A DNA stretch of 64,000 nt from Streptomyces sp. NBC_00094 (GTDB lineage Bacteria > Actinomycetota > Actinomycetes > Streptomycetales > Streptomycetaceae): positions 1,116,001 to 1,180,000 of the forward strand of contig NZ_JAPEMB010000001.1 in assembly GCF_026343125.1 (NCBI RefSeq). The letters are read 5' to 3'. Position 1 is the stretch's first letter; the number at the start of each line of letters is the position of its first letter. The notes beneath the pieces are model-generated. The model was not told the DNA's origin and searched no databases. It saw only the letters and a list, made by a program, of their open reading frames with translations. Below are positions 49,958-57,991 of this stretch, piece by piece. The translations under genes were made by a program, and so were the position numbers.

Positions 49958-51393
49958 GACGACCCGCCTCCTTCCCTGACCAGCAGGAGTTGGCGCACGT
50001 CGAGGGCGCGGGCGCGGAACCCGGCCTCCGAGTACGCCAGGTACAGCTCCCACATGCGGCGGAAGACGCGGTCGAACCCGAGCGCCTCGACGGCCTCTGC
50101 CTGGCACAGGAAGCGTTCCCGCCACAGGCGCAGGGTCTCGGCGTAGTGCGCGCCGAATCCGGTGTCGCGGGTGATGCGCAGCCCTGCGGCGGCGCTCTCC
50201 CGGACGATGGCCGTCGGGGAGGGGATGAGTCCTCCGGGGAAGACGTACGCGCTGATCCAGGTGTGGGTGCGCGCGGTGGCGAGCATCCGGTCGTGGGGCA
50301 TCGTGATGGCCTGGAGCGCGACGCGCCCGCCGGGGGCGAGGAGGCGGCGCAGCGCGCCGAAATAGGCGGGCCAGTACTCGGCACCGACCGCCTCGATCAT
50401 CTCGACGCTGACCACCGCGTCGTAGCGGCCGTCGACCTCCCGGTAGTCGCGGAGCTCGACGGTCACCCGGTCGGCCACACCGGCCTCGGCGATCCGCCGG
50501 AGCGCGAGGGCGCGCTGTTCGGCGGAGAGGGTGACGGTCAGGACGCGGGCACCCCGGGCGGCCGCGCGGATGGCCAGCTCTCCCCAACCGGTGCCGATCT
50601 CCAGGAGATTCGTCCCGGGGCCCACCTCGGCCAGGTCGAGCAGCCGGTCGATCTTGCGGTGCTGGGCGGCGGTGAGGAGCTCGGGCGTGGCGGGGAGGGT
50701 GGCGAAGACGCCCGAGGAGTAGCTGAGGCTCGGGTCGAGGAAGAGGCCGAACAGGTCGTTGGAGAGGTCGTAGTGCCGCTGGACGTTCTCACGGGCCCCG
50801 CCGAGGGTGTTGCGGTCGCGGGAGGGCCTGCGGTGGACCCAGGCACCGCGCAGGCGGCGCAGGGGGGCGGGCACCAGCTCGTCCACGTGGGCGGCGAGGA
50901 CGGTGAGGAGCCCGGCGAGGTCGTCGCTGTCCCACTCGCCCGCCATGTACGACTCGCCGAAGCCGATGAGCCCGCGGGCGGCGATCCGCCGGTGGAAGGC
51001 GGCGGAGTCGTGGAGCGTGAGGGTGGGCGGGGAGCTGGAGGGCTTGGAGGGCGCGGAGAGCTCGGAGGGCGCGGAGAGCTCGGAGGGCGCGGAGGGTTCG
51101 GAGGGCGCGGAGGGTTCGGAGGAAGCGCAAGGGGCGGAAGGGGCCGTGGTCTTGGAGGGCGCGGAGGGCTCCCCAGGCGCGGACTGCGCGGGGATCGTGA
51201 GAGCCGGGTCGCCGCCGTGGCGGACGCGGATCGGGAGCCCGCGGAAGGCGCGCTCCACGATCCGCCGGGCGACGGCGGTTCGCAGGGCGGAGACCCGCGG
51301 AAGCCGGGCGACGTCGGGCCAGCGCGCCGGATCCACGGTCGGGTTGCCGCGTGCGGCGCCGGCCGGACGGACCGAGGGGAGGAAGAACGTCAC
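49954..51393 (-). CDS. Cyclopropane-fatty-acyl-phospholipid synthase-type methyltransferase
   Basis: A 479-aa CFA-family SAM methyltransferase. SAM motif VGPGTNLLEIGTGWGELAIRAA near residue 255, YDAVVSVEMIEAVGAEYWPAYF and VALQAITM follow. Such enzymes methylenate or methylate double bonds of membrane phospholipid acyl chains. Between about residues 60 and 120 there is an insert of SAPSEP/SAPSEL hexapeptides from an 18-bp tandem repeat. The FAD-oxidase/DUF1365/CFA set is recurrent in light- and singlet-oxygen-controlled operons of other bacteria, so a photoprotective lipid is the likely product. Confidence 0.92.
   Translation of the reverse strand: MTFFLPSVRPAGAARGNPTVDPARWPDVARLPRVSALRTAVARRIVERAFRGLPIRVRHGGDPALTIPAQSAPGEPSAPSKTTAPSAPCASSEPSAPSEPSAPSELSAPSELSAPSKPSSSPPTLTLHDSAAFHRRIAARGLIGFGESYMAGEWDSDDLAGLLTVLAAHVDELVPAPLRRLRGAWVHRRPSRDRNTLGGARENVQRHYDLSNDLFGLFLDPSLSYSSGVFATLPATPELLTAAQHRKIDRLLDLAEVGPGTNLLEIGTGWGELAIRAAARGARVLTVTLSAEQRALALRRIAEAGVADRVTVELRDYREVDGRYDAVVSVEMIEAVGAEYWPAYFGALRRLLAPGGRVALQAITMPHDRMLATARTHTWISAYVFPGGLIPSPTAIVRESAAAGLRITRDTGFGAHYAETLRLWRERFLCQAEAVEALGFDRVFRRMWELYLAYSEAGFRARALDVRQLLLVREGGGSS
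51047..51118 (-). repeat. 18-bp tandem repeats inside the CFA methyltransferase gene
   Basis: Four near-identical copies of an 18-bp unit (GAGGGCGCGGAGAGCTCG and a two-base variant), encoding SAPSEL/SAPSEP, plus degenerate flanking units. Confidence 0.88.
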
Positions 51394-52313
51394 AGCGAGC
51401 CTTCTCGGGTGGACGGGGTGGAGTGCGTGGACGGGGTGGTGTCCCTGGACGCGGCGGTGTCCAGGGACGCGGCGGTGTCCAGGGACGCGGTGGACCAGGT
51501 GCAGCGGCGGCGGGGCTCGGACCGGGATTTCGGCTCAGCGCCTGGGCGCGGATGGACCGGAAGTCCCTTGAGGTACAGGCGGATTCCGTGCAGCCGGATG
51601 CCGAGGGAGACCGCGGCCGTGGACCAGGGCCGGAGCAGCGCGGCGGCCAGCAGCGTGCGGGTCGTAGCCGGGCGGTACCGTCCGCGGACCGTGGCCGTCA
51701 GCGGCCGTGAGCCGTCGTCGTGGCACAGCTGGACGGTGAGGTCGAGTCGGTCGCCGGGGAGCGGCAGCCGCATCCTGTACCCGCCCTCGACGGCGAAGAA
51801 CGGCGAGACGGGGAAGTCCTTCGCGACCCGCGCGTCGCCGTGGGCGTCGGGCCGCAGCAGGTAGAGGTGGCGCCCTCCGTAGGTGTTGTGCACCTCGGCG
51901 ACGACGCAGACCGGGTTTCCGGCACGGTCGTGGCACCAGTAGAGGGTCAGGGGGTTGAACACGTGCCCGAAGACGCGTGCGTGGCCGAGCATCAGGACCC
52001 GGCCCTCGGCGTTCCGTACACCGTGGGACACGAGGTACCCGTCGAGAGCCGCGCGCAAGGTCGGCGCCGTGCCCTCGAAGTGGTCCCGGGGGTCGAAGCG
52101 GGCGAGCGGGCGCAGGAGGCGCGGCAGCGTCGGCAGGGCGTCGAGGTCGACGAGCCAGAGGTACGTCCGGTGGTGGAACCCGTACCGGATCGGGCGTACG
52201 CGCGTGTGGACGACCTCGGACAGGTAGAGCGCGGGGACGCGCGGCGGGGACGCGGGCACCGGCCCGGCGGCCCGTGCGTCGGCGGAGGCGTGGTCGGCGG
52301 AGCGGGTGGTCAC
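51390..52313 (-). CDS. DUF1365 family protein
   Basis: A 307-aa DUF1365 protein: PIRYGFHHRTYLWLVDLD, FNPLTLYWCHD and VHNTYGGRHLYLL, then FPVSPFF. DUF1365 nearly always accompanies an FAD amine oxidase and a CFA-type methyltransferase, as here, but its reaction is not established. It starts at a GTG overlapping the FAD gene's stop (GTGA) and its own stop overlaps the methyltransferase start (ATGA). The last ~45 residues are a Ser/Thr/Asp-rich tail from short DNA repeats (51435-51495). Confidence 0.93.
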   Translation of the reverse strand: MTTRSADHASADARAAGPVPASPPRVPALYLSEVVHTRVRPIRYGFHHRTYLWLVDLDALPTLPRLLRPLARFDPRDHFEGTAPTLRAALDGYLVSHGVRNAEGRVLMLGHARVFGHVFNPLTLYWCHDRAGNPVCVVAEVHNTYGGRHLYLLRPDAHGDARVAKDFPVSPFFAVEGGYRMRLPLPGDRLDLTVQLCHDDGSRPLTATVRGRYRPATTRTLLAAALLRPWSTAAVSLGIRLHGIRLYLKGLPVHPRPGAEPKSRSEPRRRCTWSTASLDTAASLDTAASRDTTPSTHSTPSTREGSL

Positions 52314-53566
52314 CACCTCACCCCCAGCGCTCGGGCCGCCTCGACGCCGGAGCGGCAGCCGTCCTCGTGGAAGCCCCAGCCGTGGTGGGCACCGGCGTAG
52401 GCGGTGACGGCGGTGCGGAGTGCGGGGAGTTCGCGCTGGGCGGCGACGGACTCCGGTGTGAAGACCGGGTGCTCGTAGACCGTGCGGGCCAGGACGGCGG
52501 ACGGGTCGAGCCGGTCGTCCGCGTTGAGGGTGACCAGATGGGGCTCGCTGACGGGGAGTCGCTGGAGCCGGTTCATGTCGTAGCTGACCTGGACCGTGTC
52601 GGGCCGGGCCGTACAGGAGGGGAGCCGGTAGTTCCAGGAGGCGCGGGCGTGCGGTGAACGGGGCAGTACGGAGGTGTCCCGGTGGAGGGCGGTGGGGTTG
52701 CGGGAGTACGGGAAGGCGCCGAGGACGCGCCGCTCGTCGGGGGTGGGGTCGGCGAGGAGCCGCAGGGCCCGGTCGGCGTGCACGGCGATGACGACGGCCG
52801 CGTGGACGGCCGTCTCGCCGTCCTCGGTGGTCACGCGCGCGTGGTCGGTGCCACGGGCGATCGCACGAACGGGCGTGGCGGTCCGGACGGAGGCGATCCC
52901 CTTGGCCACGCGGTCGACGTAGGCGGCGGATCCGCCGGTGACGGTCTTCCACTGCGGGGAGCCGGTGAGGGAGAGGAGCCCGTGGTGGTCGAGGAAGCGG
53001 AAGAGGTACGCCGCCGGGAAGCGCAGCGCGGTGTCCGCCGGGCAGGACCAGACGGCCGATACGAGGGGGATGGCGAAGTGCCCGGTGAAGTACGGGGAGA
53101 AGCGGTGTTCCCGGAGGAAGGCGCCGAGCGTCGCCGTGTCGTCCCCGGTCGCGAGCAGCCGCCGGGCGGCACGGTGGAAACGGGGTACGTCCGCGAGCAT
53201 CCGGAGGTACGTTCCGCGCCGGAGGTTGCCGGCGCCGAGGAGACCGCGCGGGCCCCGGGCGCCCGCGTACTCCAGGCCGCAGCCGTCACAGCGTACGGAC
53301 ATGCTCATCTCGGAGTCCTGCGTGGCGACGCCCAGTTCGCGGAAGAGGCGGAGCAGATGCGGGTAGGTCCGCTCGTTGTGGACGATGAATCCGGTGTCGA
53401 CGCGGACGGTGCCGCCCTCGCGGGTGGGCAGTTCGTGCGTGTGGGCGTGGCCGCCGAGCCGCCCCTCGGACTCGTACAGCACGACGTCGTACACCCGGGA
53501 CAGCACGCGCGCCGCCGTCAGGCCCGCCACTCCCCCGCCCACCACCGCGACACTTCGCCGGTCCAT
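52310..53566 (-). CDS. FAD-dependent amine-oxidase-like oxidoreductase
   Basis: A 418-aa NAD(P)/FAD-binding protein of the amine oxidase/phytoene-desaturase superfamily. VAVVGGGVAGLTAARVLS binds FAD at the N-terminus; GGHAHTHELPTREGGTVRVDTGFIVHN and FPYSRNPTALH are typical of the group found with DUF1365. It probably desaturates or oxidises an acyl chain before or after CFA-type methylation. First gene of the five-gene operon, with GTGGAG before the ATG and a CCATCC-N15-CCGAAG promoter candidate 67-93 bp upstream. Confidence 0.92.
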   Translation of the reverse strand: MDRRSVAVVGGGVAGLTAARVLSRVYDVVLYESEGRLGGHAHTHELPTREGGTVRVDTGFIVHNERTYPHLLRLFRELGVATQDSEMSMSVRCDGCGLEYAGARGPRGLLGAGNLRRGTYLRMLADVPRFHRAARRLLATGDDTATLGAFLREHRFSPYFTGHFAIPLVSAVWSCPADTALRFPAAYLFRFLDHHGLLSLTGSPQWKTVTGGSAAYVDRVAKGIASVRTATPVRAIARGTDHARVTTEDGETAVHAAVVIAVHADRALRLLADPTPDERRVLGAFPYSRNPTALHRDTSVLPRSPHARASWNYRLPSCTARPDTVQVSYDMNRLQRLPVSEPHLVTLNADDRLDPSAVLARTVYEHPVFTPESVAAQRELPALRTAVTAYAGAHHGWGFHEDGCRSGVEAARALGVRW

Positions 53567-53632
53567 CGTCTCGTCTCCACCCTTCGTGTCCGGACCCCCC
53601 GACGTTCGGTGCGTGAGGTGCTCCTGCCGGTA

Positions 53633-53659
53633 CTTCGGTGCCGCGGGCCCGTCGGATGG
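53633..53659 (-). promoter_or_regulatory. Candidate ECF promoter of the lipid operon
   Basis: CCATCC (53659-53654), 15-base spacer, CCGAAG (53638-53633) on the minus strand; the leader would be about 60 nt. Same architecture as the fasciclin promoter and close to the photolyase/SDR sites. Confidence 0.5.
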
Positions 53660-53681
53660 GCCCGGTTTCCTCCGGTGCCGC

Positions 53682-54401
53682 TCAGTCGGTGTCCTCCCGG
53701 CCCGCCGGCGCCTCGTCCGGGGCCCCTCCACCCGGGGCCGATGCGGCGTCGAGGCTGCGGCGCATCCGCTGGAGCCCCCGGCGCGCGTGGCTCTTGACGG
53801 TGCCCAGCGGCAGGCCCGTCCGGCGGGCGATCTGCGTCTGTGTCAGGTCCGCGAAGAACGCGAGGGTCAGCACATCGCGCTGGACGCGCGGCAGGCGGGC
53901 GAGTTCGCCGGTGACCACGATCCGGTCGAGGACGTCCTCGGGCCCCTCCCGCGTGCCGGCGGCCGGCGGCAGGGCCGCGCCCGCGGCGGCGACGAGAGCG
54001 AGTCTGCGTGTCCGGGCGGTGAGCGCGTCGGCGGTCTTCCGCCGGGTGATGCCGACCAGCCAGGCGGGCACGGGGCCGCGCTCGGGGTGGTAGCCGGCAC
54101 GGCCCCGCCAGGCGGCCAGGAAGACCTGCTGGGTGACGTCCTCGGCCTCGCGGGGGTCGCCCAGGGCGCGGGTGGCCAGGGTGTGCACGAGGCCCGCCCA
54201 GCGCCGGTGGGCGAGGGCGAGGCAGTGCTCGTCGCCGCGGGTGAGCCCCAGGCCGATCTCCTCGTCGGAGAGCGCGTCGTGCGACGCGCCCTGAGGTACG
54301 TCGCCCACGTCCGGCAGCACGGCGTCCACGTCTCGCGCGTCACGGACATCGGGCGCGTGGCTCGGGGTCAGGGGACGGACGGGGGTGAGTACGGCGGTCA
54401 T
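53682..54401 (-). CDS. litS: ECF RNA polymerase sigma factor (LitS-like)
   Basis: A 239-aa ECF sigma factor: region 2 with ALAHRRWAGLVHTLATRALGDPREAEDVTQQVFLAAW-type sequence (about 60-115), region 4 with LPRVQRDVLTLAFFADLTQTQIA and TVKSHARRGLQRMR (about 165-220). GGGAGGAGG precedes the ATG. The N-terminal 45 residues are acidic. No anti-sigma gene adjoins, consistent with control at transcription by LitR as in the Streptomyces coelicolor lit locus. A LitR box lies 71-92 bp upstream. It should drive the lipid operon, photolyase and SDR genes. Confidence 0.85.
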   Translation of the reverse strand: MTAVLTPVRPLTPSHAPDVRDARDVDAVLPDVGDVPQGASHDALSDEEIGLGLTRGDEHCLALAHRRWAGLVHTLATRALGDPREAEDVTQQVFLAAWRGRAGYHPERGPVPAWLVGITRRKTADALTARTRRLALVAAAGAALPPAAGTREGPEDVLDRIVVTGELARLPRVQRDVLTLAFFADLTQTQIARRTGLPLGTVKSHARRGLQRMRRSLDAASAPGGGAPDEAPAGREDTD

Positions 54402-54471
54402 GACGAGCCTCCTCCCGGGGCTCGGTGCGCCCGGCTCCTTCAGCGTCCGGCCCAGGAAGGAGGTGCCTCAA

Positions 54472-54493
54472 CTCGCATCGATCGTGCGTCGTA
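54472..54493. promoter_or_regulatory. LitR box upstream of the ECF sigma gene
   Basis: CTCGCATCG-N5-GCGTCGTA, matching the box upstream of litR at all 17 fixed positions (18 with the flanking A). Two GC(A/G)TCG direct repeats 11 bp apart. Confidence 0.65.
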
Positions 54494-54619
54494 TTTCCCG
54501 CTTACCCGCCCTCGCCCCTGTCCTCGCCCCTGCCCTGGTCCCCGCCCTCGCCCCGCTCTCGGCCTCCTCCAGGCACACCGGCCATCGCCTCGCCCCCTCC
54601 CCCTCGGCCCAGGACCCGG

Positions 54620-54667
54620 CCCCAGCCCCAGCCCCAGCCCCAGCCCCAGCCCCAGCCCCAGCCCCAG
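54620..54667. repeat. 6-bp microsatellite next to the photolyase stop codon
   Basis: CCCCAG eight times without error, ending two bases before the photolyase stop. The rest of the 54402-54669 gap is C-rich low-complexity sequence apart from the LitR box. Confidence 0.95.
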
Positions 54668-54669
54668 CG

Positions 54670-56043
54670 TCAGTCCCTGCCCCGCGCGTGCCGGAAGCGG
54701 GCGAGGCCGTCGGCGAGGTCCACGATCGGGTCGGGGTACTCGTACGAGGCCCGGTCCAGGCCCTTCAGCCGCCAGGGTTCGTGGATCGCGGCACCGGGCA
54801 GGTCCGTCAGCTCCGGGACCCAGCGGCGGACGTAGGCGCCGTGGGGGTCGTACCGCTTGCCCTGGAGCACGGGGTTGAGGACCCGGTGGGGCCGGGTGTC
54901 GGTCCCGGTCCCGGCCACCCACTGCCAGTTGAGCTGGTTGTTGGCGACGTCGCCGTCGACGAGGAGGCCGAGGAAGTGCCGGGCGCCTTCGCGCCAGTCG
55001 ACGTAGAGCGTCTTGGTGAGGAAGGAGGCGACGAGGAGGCGGCCCCGGTTGTGCATCCAGCCCTCGTGGGCGAGTTGGCGCATGGCCGCGTCCACCACGG
55101 GGTAGCCGGTACGGCCCTCCCGCCAGGCCAGCAGGTCCGCCTCGGCCTCCTCGTCGCGCCGCCAGTGGTCGAGCCGGGGGCGGTAGTCCTCGACGGCCGT
55201 CTCCGGCCGCGCCGCGAGCACCTGGTGGTGGAAGTCCCGCCAGCACAACTGCCGTACGAAGGCCTCGGCGCCCGGGCCGCCGCGGGCCCTCGCCCGATGG
55301 ACCACCTCGGTCGCCGAGACGGCCCCGAAGTGGAGGTACGGCGAGAGGCGCGAGGTCGCGTCGCCCGCGAGGTCGTCGTGGCGCACCTCGTAGTCGTCGG
55401 CATGCCGGGACAGCCAGGCCCCCAGGATCCGGCGCCCCCTGCTCTCCCCTCCCGTGGCGAGGCCATCGGACACGTCGGCGACGGAGGCGCGCGACGGGAA
55501 CCCTTCGGAGCGCGGCCCCTGCGGCACCGGCACCGACCGGGGTGCCGGGAGGGGCGTGCGGAGCGGCTCGGCGGCCCAGCGCCTGAAGTACGGGGTGAAC
55601 ACCGCGAAGTGGTCGGAGCCCTGCGGGGTGACGTCGCCGGGCGGTACGACGGTGGTCACGGCGTCGTGCACGTACAGCCGGCGCCCGTCGGACTCCAGGG
55701 CGCGCCGCAGACCCGTCTCGCGGGCCCGGGCGAAAGCCGTGTGCCCGGCCGCCATGTGCACCTCGTCGGCGTCGGCCTGGCGCGCCACGGCACAGACCTC
55801 GGTCACCGTGTCGCCGCTGCGGACGACGAGCCGGCCGCCGCGCTCCTTCAGCCCGGCGTCGAGGTCGGCCAGGCAGTCGGCGAGGAAGGCGAGCCGGTTG
55901 GGCGCCGCGAACCCGGCCCGGTCCACGGCGGGGTCGCGGACGAACAGGGGCACGACCTCCCGCGCCCCGTCCAGGGCCGCGCGCAGCGGGGGATGGTCGT
56001 GCAGGCGGAGGTCGGAGGTGAAGAGGACGACGGAGACGGTCAT
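54670..56043 (-). CDS. phr: Deoxyribodipyrimidine photolyase
   Basis: A 457-aa class I CPD photolyase, repairing UV-induced pyrimidine dimers with blue light and FADH-. The N-terminal antenna domain starts VVLFTSDLRLHDHPPL; the FAD domain shows RLSPYLHFGAVSATEV, QLCWRDFHHQVLAARP, EGWMHNRGRL, and VANNQLNWQWVAGTGTD. GGGAG precedes the ATG. It has a GCATCC-N15-GGAGAA promoter candidate at 56126-56152, identical in its two elements to that of the upstream SDR gene. Confidence 0.95.
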   Translation of the reverse strand: MTVSVVLFTSDLRLHDHPPLRAALDGAREVVPLFVRDPAVDRAGFAAPNRLAFLADCLADLDAGLKERGGRLVVRSGDTVTEVCAVARQADADEVHMAAGHTAFARARETGLRRALESDGRRLYVHDAVTTVVPPGDVTPQGSDHFAVFTPYFRRWAAEPLRTPLPAPRSVPVPQGPRSEGFPSRASVADVSDGLATGGESRGRRILGAWLSRHADDYEVRHDDLAGDATSRLSPYLHFGAVSATEVVHRARARGGPGAEAFVRQLCWRDFHHQVLAARPETAVEDYRPRLDHWRRDEEAEADLLAWREGRTGYPVVDAAMRQLAHEGWMHNRGRLLVASFLTKTLYVDWREGARHFLGLLVDGDVANNQLNWQWVAGTGTDTRPHRVLNPVLQGKRYDPHGAYVRRWVPELTDLPGAAIHEPWRLKGLDRASYEYPDPIVDLADGLARFRHARGRD

Positions 56044-56125
56044 GGCGCCACTCCCGGAGGTCGGCCACCGGACGGGCCGCGAGGGCCGGGCACCCGGTGG
56101 GCTGCTGTGCGTGTGTGCCGCCCCC

Positions 56126-56152
56126 TTCTCCGGCACGCCGGTTCACGGATGC
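56126..56152 (-). promoter_or_regulatory. Candidate LitS promoter of the photolyase gene
   Basis: GCATCC (56152-56147), 15-base spacer, GGAGAA (56131-56126) on the minus strand; predicted leader about 75 nt. The -35 element overlaps the end of the SDR coding sequence. Confidence 0.5.
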
Positions 56153-57858
56153 GGGGGTCCGGTGTCCGTATCCGATCGGGTGGTGGACGCACGCGCCGAG
56201 TCGTCGGAGGACGAGTGGCCCGCGTCGGCGGAGGAGGGACGGTCCACGTCGGCGGAGGACGTACGAGCCGCATCCGCGGAGGAGGAACGGTCCACGTCGG
56301 CGGAGGACGTACGAGCCGCATCCGCGGCCGCCGTACGGGCCGAGGACGCACCCGCCCCGGCGGCCCGCTCGGCCGTCCGCGCGATGTTCCGTGCCATGCC
56401 GCCGAAGACGACGGCGTGGAACGGCGCCACGCTCCACCAGTACACCTGTCCCGCGAGGCCCCGCGGGTGGAAGAGCGCACGCTGGCGGTAGCGGGTCCGC
56501 CCGGTGTCGTCCCGCTCGACCCGCATCTCCAGCCAGGCGAGGCCAGGAAGTCTCATCTCGGCCCGCAGCCGGAGCAGGGCGCCCCGCTCGATCTCCTCGA
56601 CCCGCCAGAAGTCGAGCGCGTCACCGACCCTGAGGCGCTGGGCGTCGCGCCGCCCCCGGCGCAGCCCGACGCCGCCGCCGAGCCGGTCGAGCCAGCCGCG
56701 TACGGCCCAGGCCAGCGGGAACGAGTACCAGCCGTTCTCCCCGCCGATGCCCTCGACCACTCGCCACAGAGCCGACGGGTCGGCGTCGACGGCCCGCTCG
56801 CGCTCGTCGGTGTAGAGACTGCCGCCCGCCCAGTCGGGGTCGGTGGGCAGCGGGTCGCTGGGAGCTCCGGGCAGCGAGGCGGAGGACCAGCGGGTGGTCA
56901 CCCGGGCCTCCCGCACCCGCTGGAGGGCGAGGACGAGGGCACGGTCGAAGGGGACGGGGGTGCCGGGCGGGTCGGGGACGTACGCGGCGATGTCGTGCTC
57001 GGCGCAGACCACCTCGTACTTCAGCGACTCGGCGAGCGGGCGGGCCAGGGCCGCGGGCACGGGGGTCACGAGTCCGATCCACTGGCTGGACAGGCGCGGG
57101 GTGAGCATCGGGACGGGCACGATGAGCCGCCGGGGCAGCCCGGCGACCCTCGCGTAACGGATCATCATGTCGTGGTACGTGAGGACGTCCGGGCCGCCGA
57201 TGTCGAAGGCGCGGTTGACGTCCTCCGGCATGTGCGCGCTGCCGACGAGGTAACGGAGCACGTCGCGCACGGCGATGGGCTGGACACGGGTCCCGACCCA
57301 GCTCGGCGTCACCATCACGGGGAGCCGTTCGGTGAGGTAGCGGAGCATCTCGAAGGAGGCGGAGCCGGAGCCGATGACGACGGCGGCCCGCAGCACGGTG
57401 GTCGGTACGCCGGAGCCGAGCAGGATCCGGCCGACCTCGGCGCGGGAGCGCAGGTGCGGGGAGAGCTCCCTTTCGGGGACGTCCGCCGGGGTGAGTCCGC
57501 CCAGGTAGACGATGCGGCGCACACCGGCGGCGCGGGCTTCCTCGGCGAAGGTCAGGGCCGCGCGCCGGTCGGTCTCCTCGAAGTCGCGCCCGGATCCGAG
57601 GGAGTGCACCAGGTAGTAGGCCACCTCCACGTCGCGGAACGCGGGCCGCAGGGTCGCCGCGTCGGTGACGTCCCCCTTGAAGACCTCCGCCCGGTCCGCC
57701 CAGGGATGGTCCCGGAGGTTGGCGGGGGTGCGGGCGAGGCAGCGGACGCGATGGCCGGCGTCGAGGAGTTCGGGCACGAGCCGCCCGCCGATGTAGCCGC
57801 CGGCACCCGTCACCAGACAGAGGGCACCGCGGGAGGTGCTCCGGGGGTCAGTCGCCAT
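56143..57858 (-). CDS. SDR/NmrA-type NAD(P)-binding protein with DUF2867 domain
   Basis: A 571-aa two-domain protein. Extended SDR/NmrA domain (about 8-300): LVTGAGGYIGGRLVPELL, YYLVHSLGSG, VYLGGLTP and RAAVVIGSGSASFEML; DUF2867 domain (about 320-500) with WRVVEGIGGENGWYSFPLAW and YRQRALFHPRGLAGQVYWW. The C-terminal 60 residues are SSAD-rich and made by a 48-bp repeat. Family reaction unknown; context suggests a light-protection role. GGAGC precedes the ATG. Divergent from marR with a 133-bp gap. Confidence 0.9.
   Translation of the reverse strand: MATDPRSTSRGALCLVTGAGGYIGGRLVPELLDAGHRVRCLARTPANLRDHPWADRAEVFKGDVTDAATLRPAFRDVEVAYYLVHSLGSGRDFEETDRRAALTFAEEARAAGVRRIVYLGGLTPADVPERELSPHLRSRAEVGRILLGSGVPTTVLRAAVVIGSGSASFEMLRYLTERLPVMVTPSWVGTRVQPIAVRDVLRYLVGSAHMPEDVNRAFDIGGPDVLTYHDMMIRYARVAGLPRRLIVPVPMLTPRLSSQWIGLVTPVPAALARPLAESLKYEVVCAEHDIAAYVPDPPGTPVPFDRALVLALQRVREARVTTRWSSASLPGAPSDPLPTDPDWAGGSLYTDERERAVDADPSALWRVVEGIGGENGWYSFPLAWAVRGWLDRLGGGVGLRRGRRDAQRLRVGDALDFWRVEEIERGALLRLRAEMRLPGLAWLEMRVERDDTGRTRYRQRALFHPRGLAGQVYWWSVAPFHAVVFGGMARNIARTAERAAGAGASSARTAAADAARTSSADVDRSSSADAARTSSADVDRPSSADAGHSSSDDSARASTTRSDTDTGPPHP
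56239..56327 (-). repeat. 48-bp direct repeat at the 3' end of the SDR gene
   Basis: A 48-bp unit (56239-56286) is followed by an almost complete second copy (56287-56327), encoding repeated AARTSSADVDRSSSAD. Confidence 0.9.
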
Positions 57859-57936
57859 GGAGTGTGCTCCGTTCCGTACCGGGGGGGGAACTGCCGGGAC
57901 CGGGGACCCCCTGTGCGGGGGTGCCTCATGGGATTC

Positions 57937-57963
57937 TTCTCCGCCCGTGGCCCGGGCGGATGC
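57937..57963 (-). promoter_or_regulatory. Candidate LitS promoter of the SDR gene
   Basis: GCATCC (57963-57958), 15-base spacer, GGAGAA (57942-57937) on the minus strand; predicted leader about 72 nt. Identical elements and spacing to the photolyase site. Confidence 0.5.
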
Positions 57964-57979
57964 GTGGGAGCGATGTCTA

Positions 57980-57985
57980 TAGGCT
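57980..57985 (+). promoter_or_regulatory. -10 element, leaderless start of marR
   Basis: TAGGCT, six bases before the GTG at 57992, with no ribosome binding site between. Confidence 0.45.
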
Positions 57986-57991
57986 GAACGC

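Noticed and set aside
54385..57987. 1200-codon frame antisense to photolyase and the SDR gene
   Set aside because: Crosses two real genes and a microsatellite; composition is that of a shadow frame.
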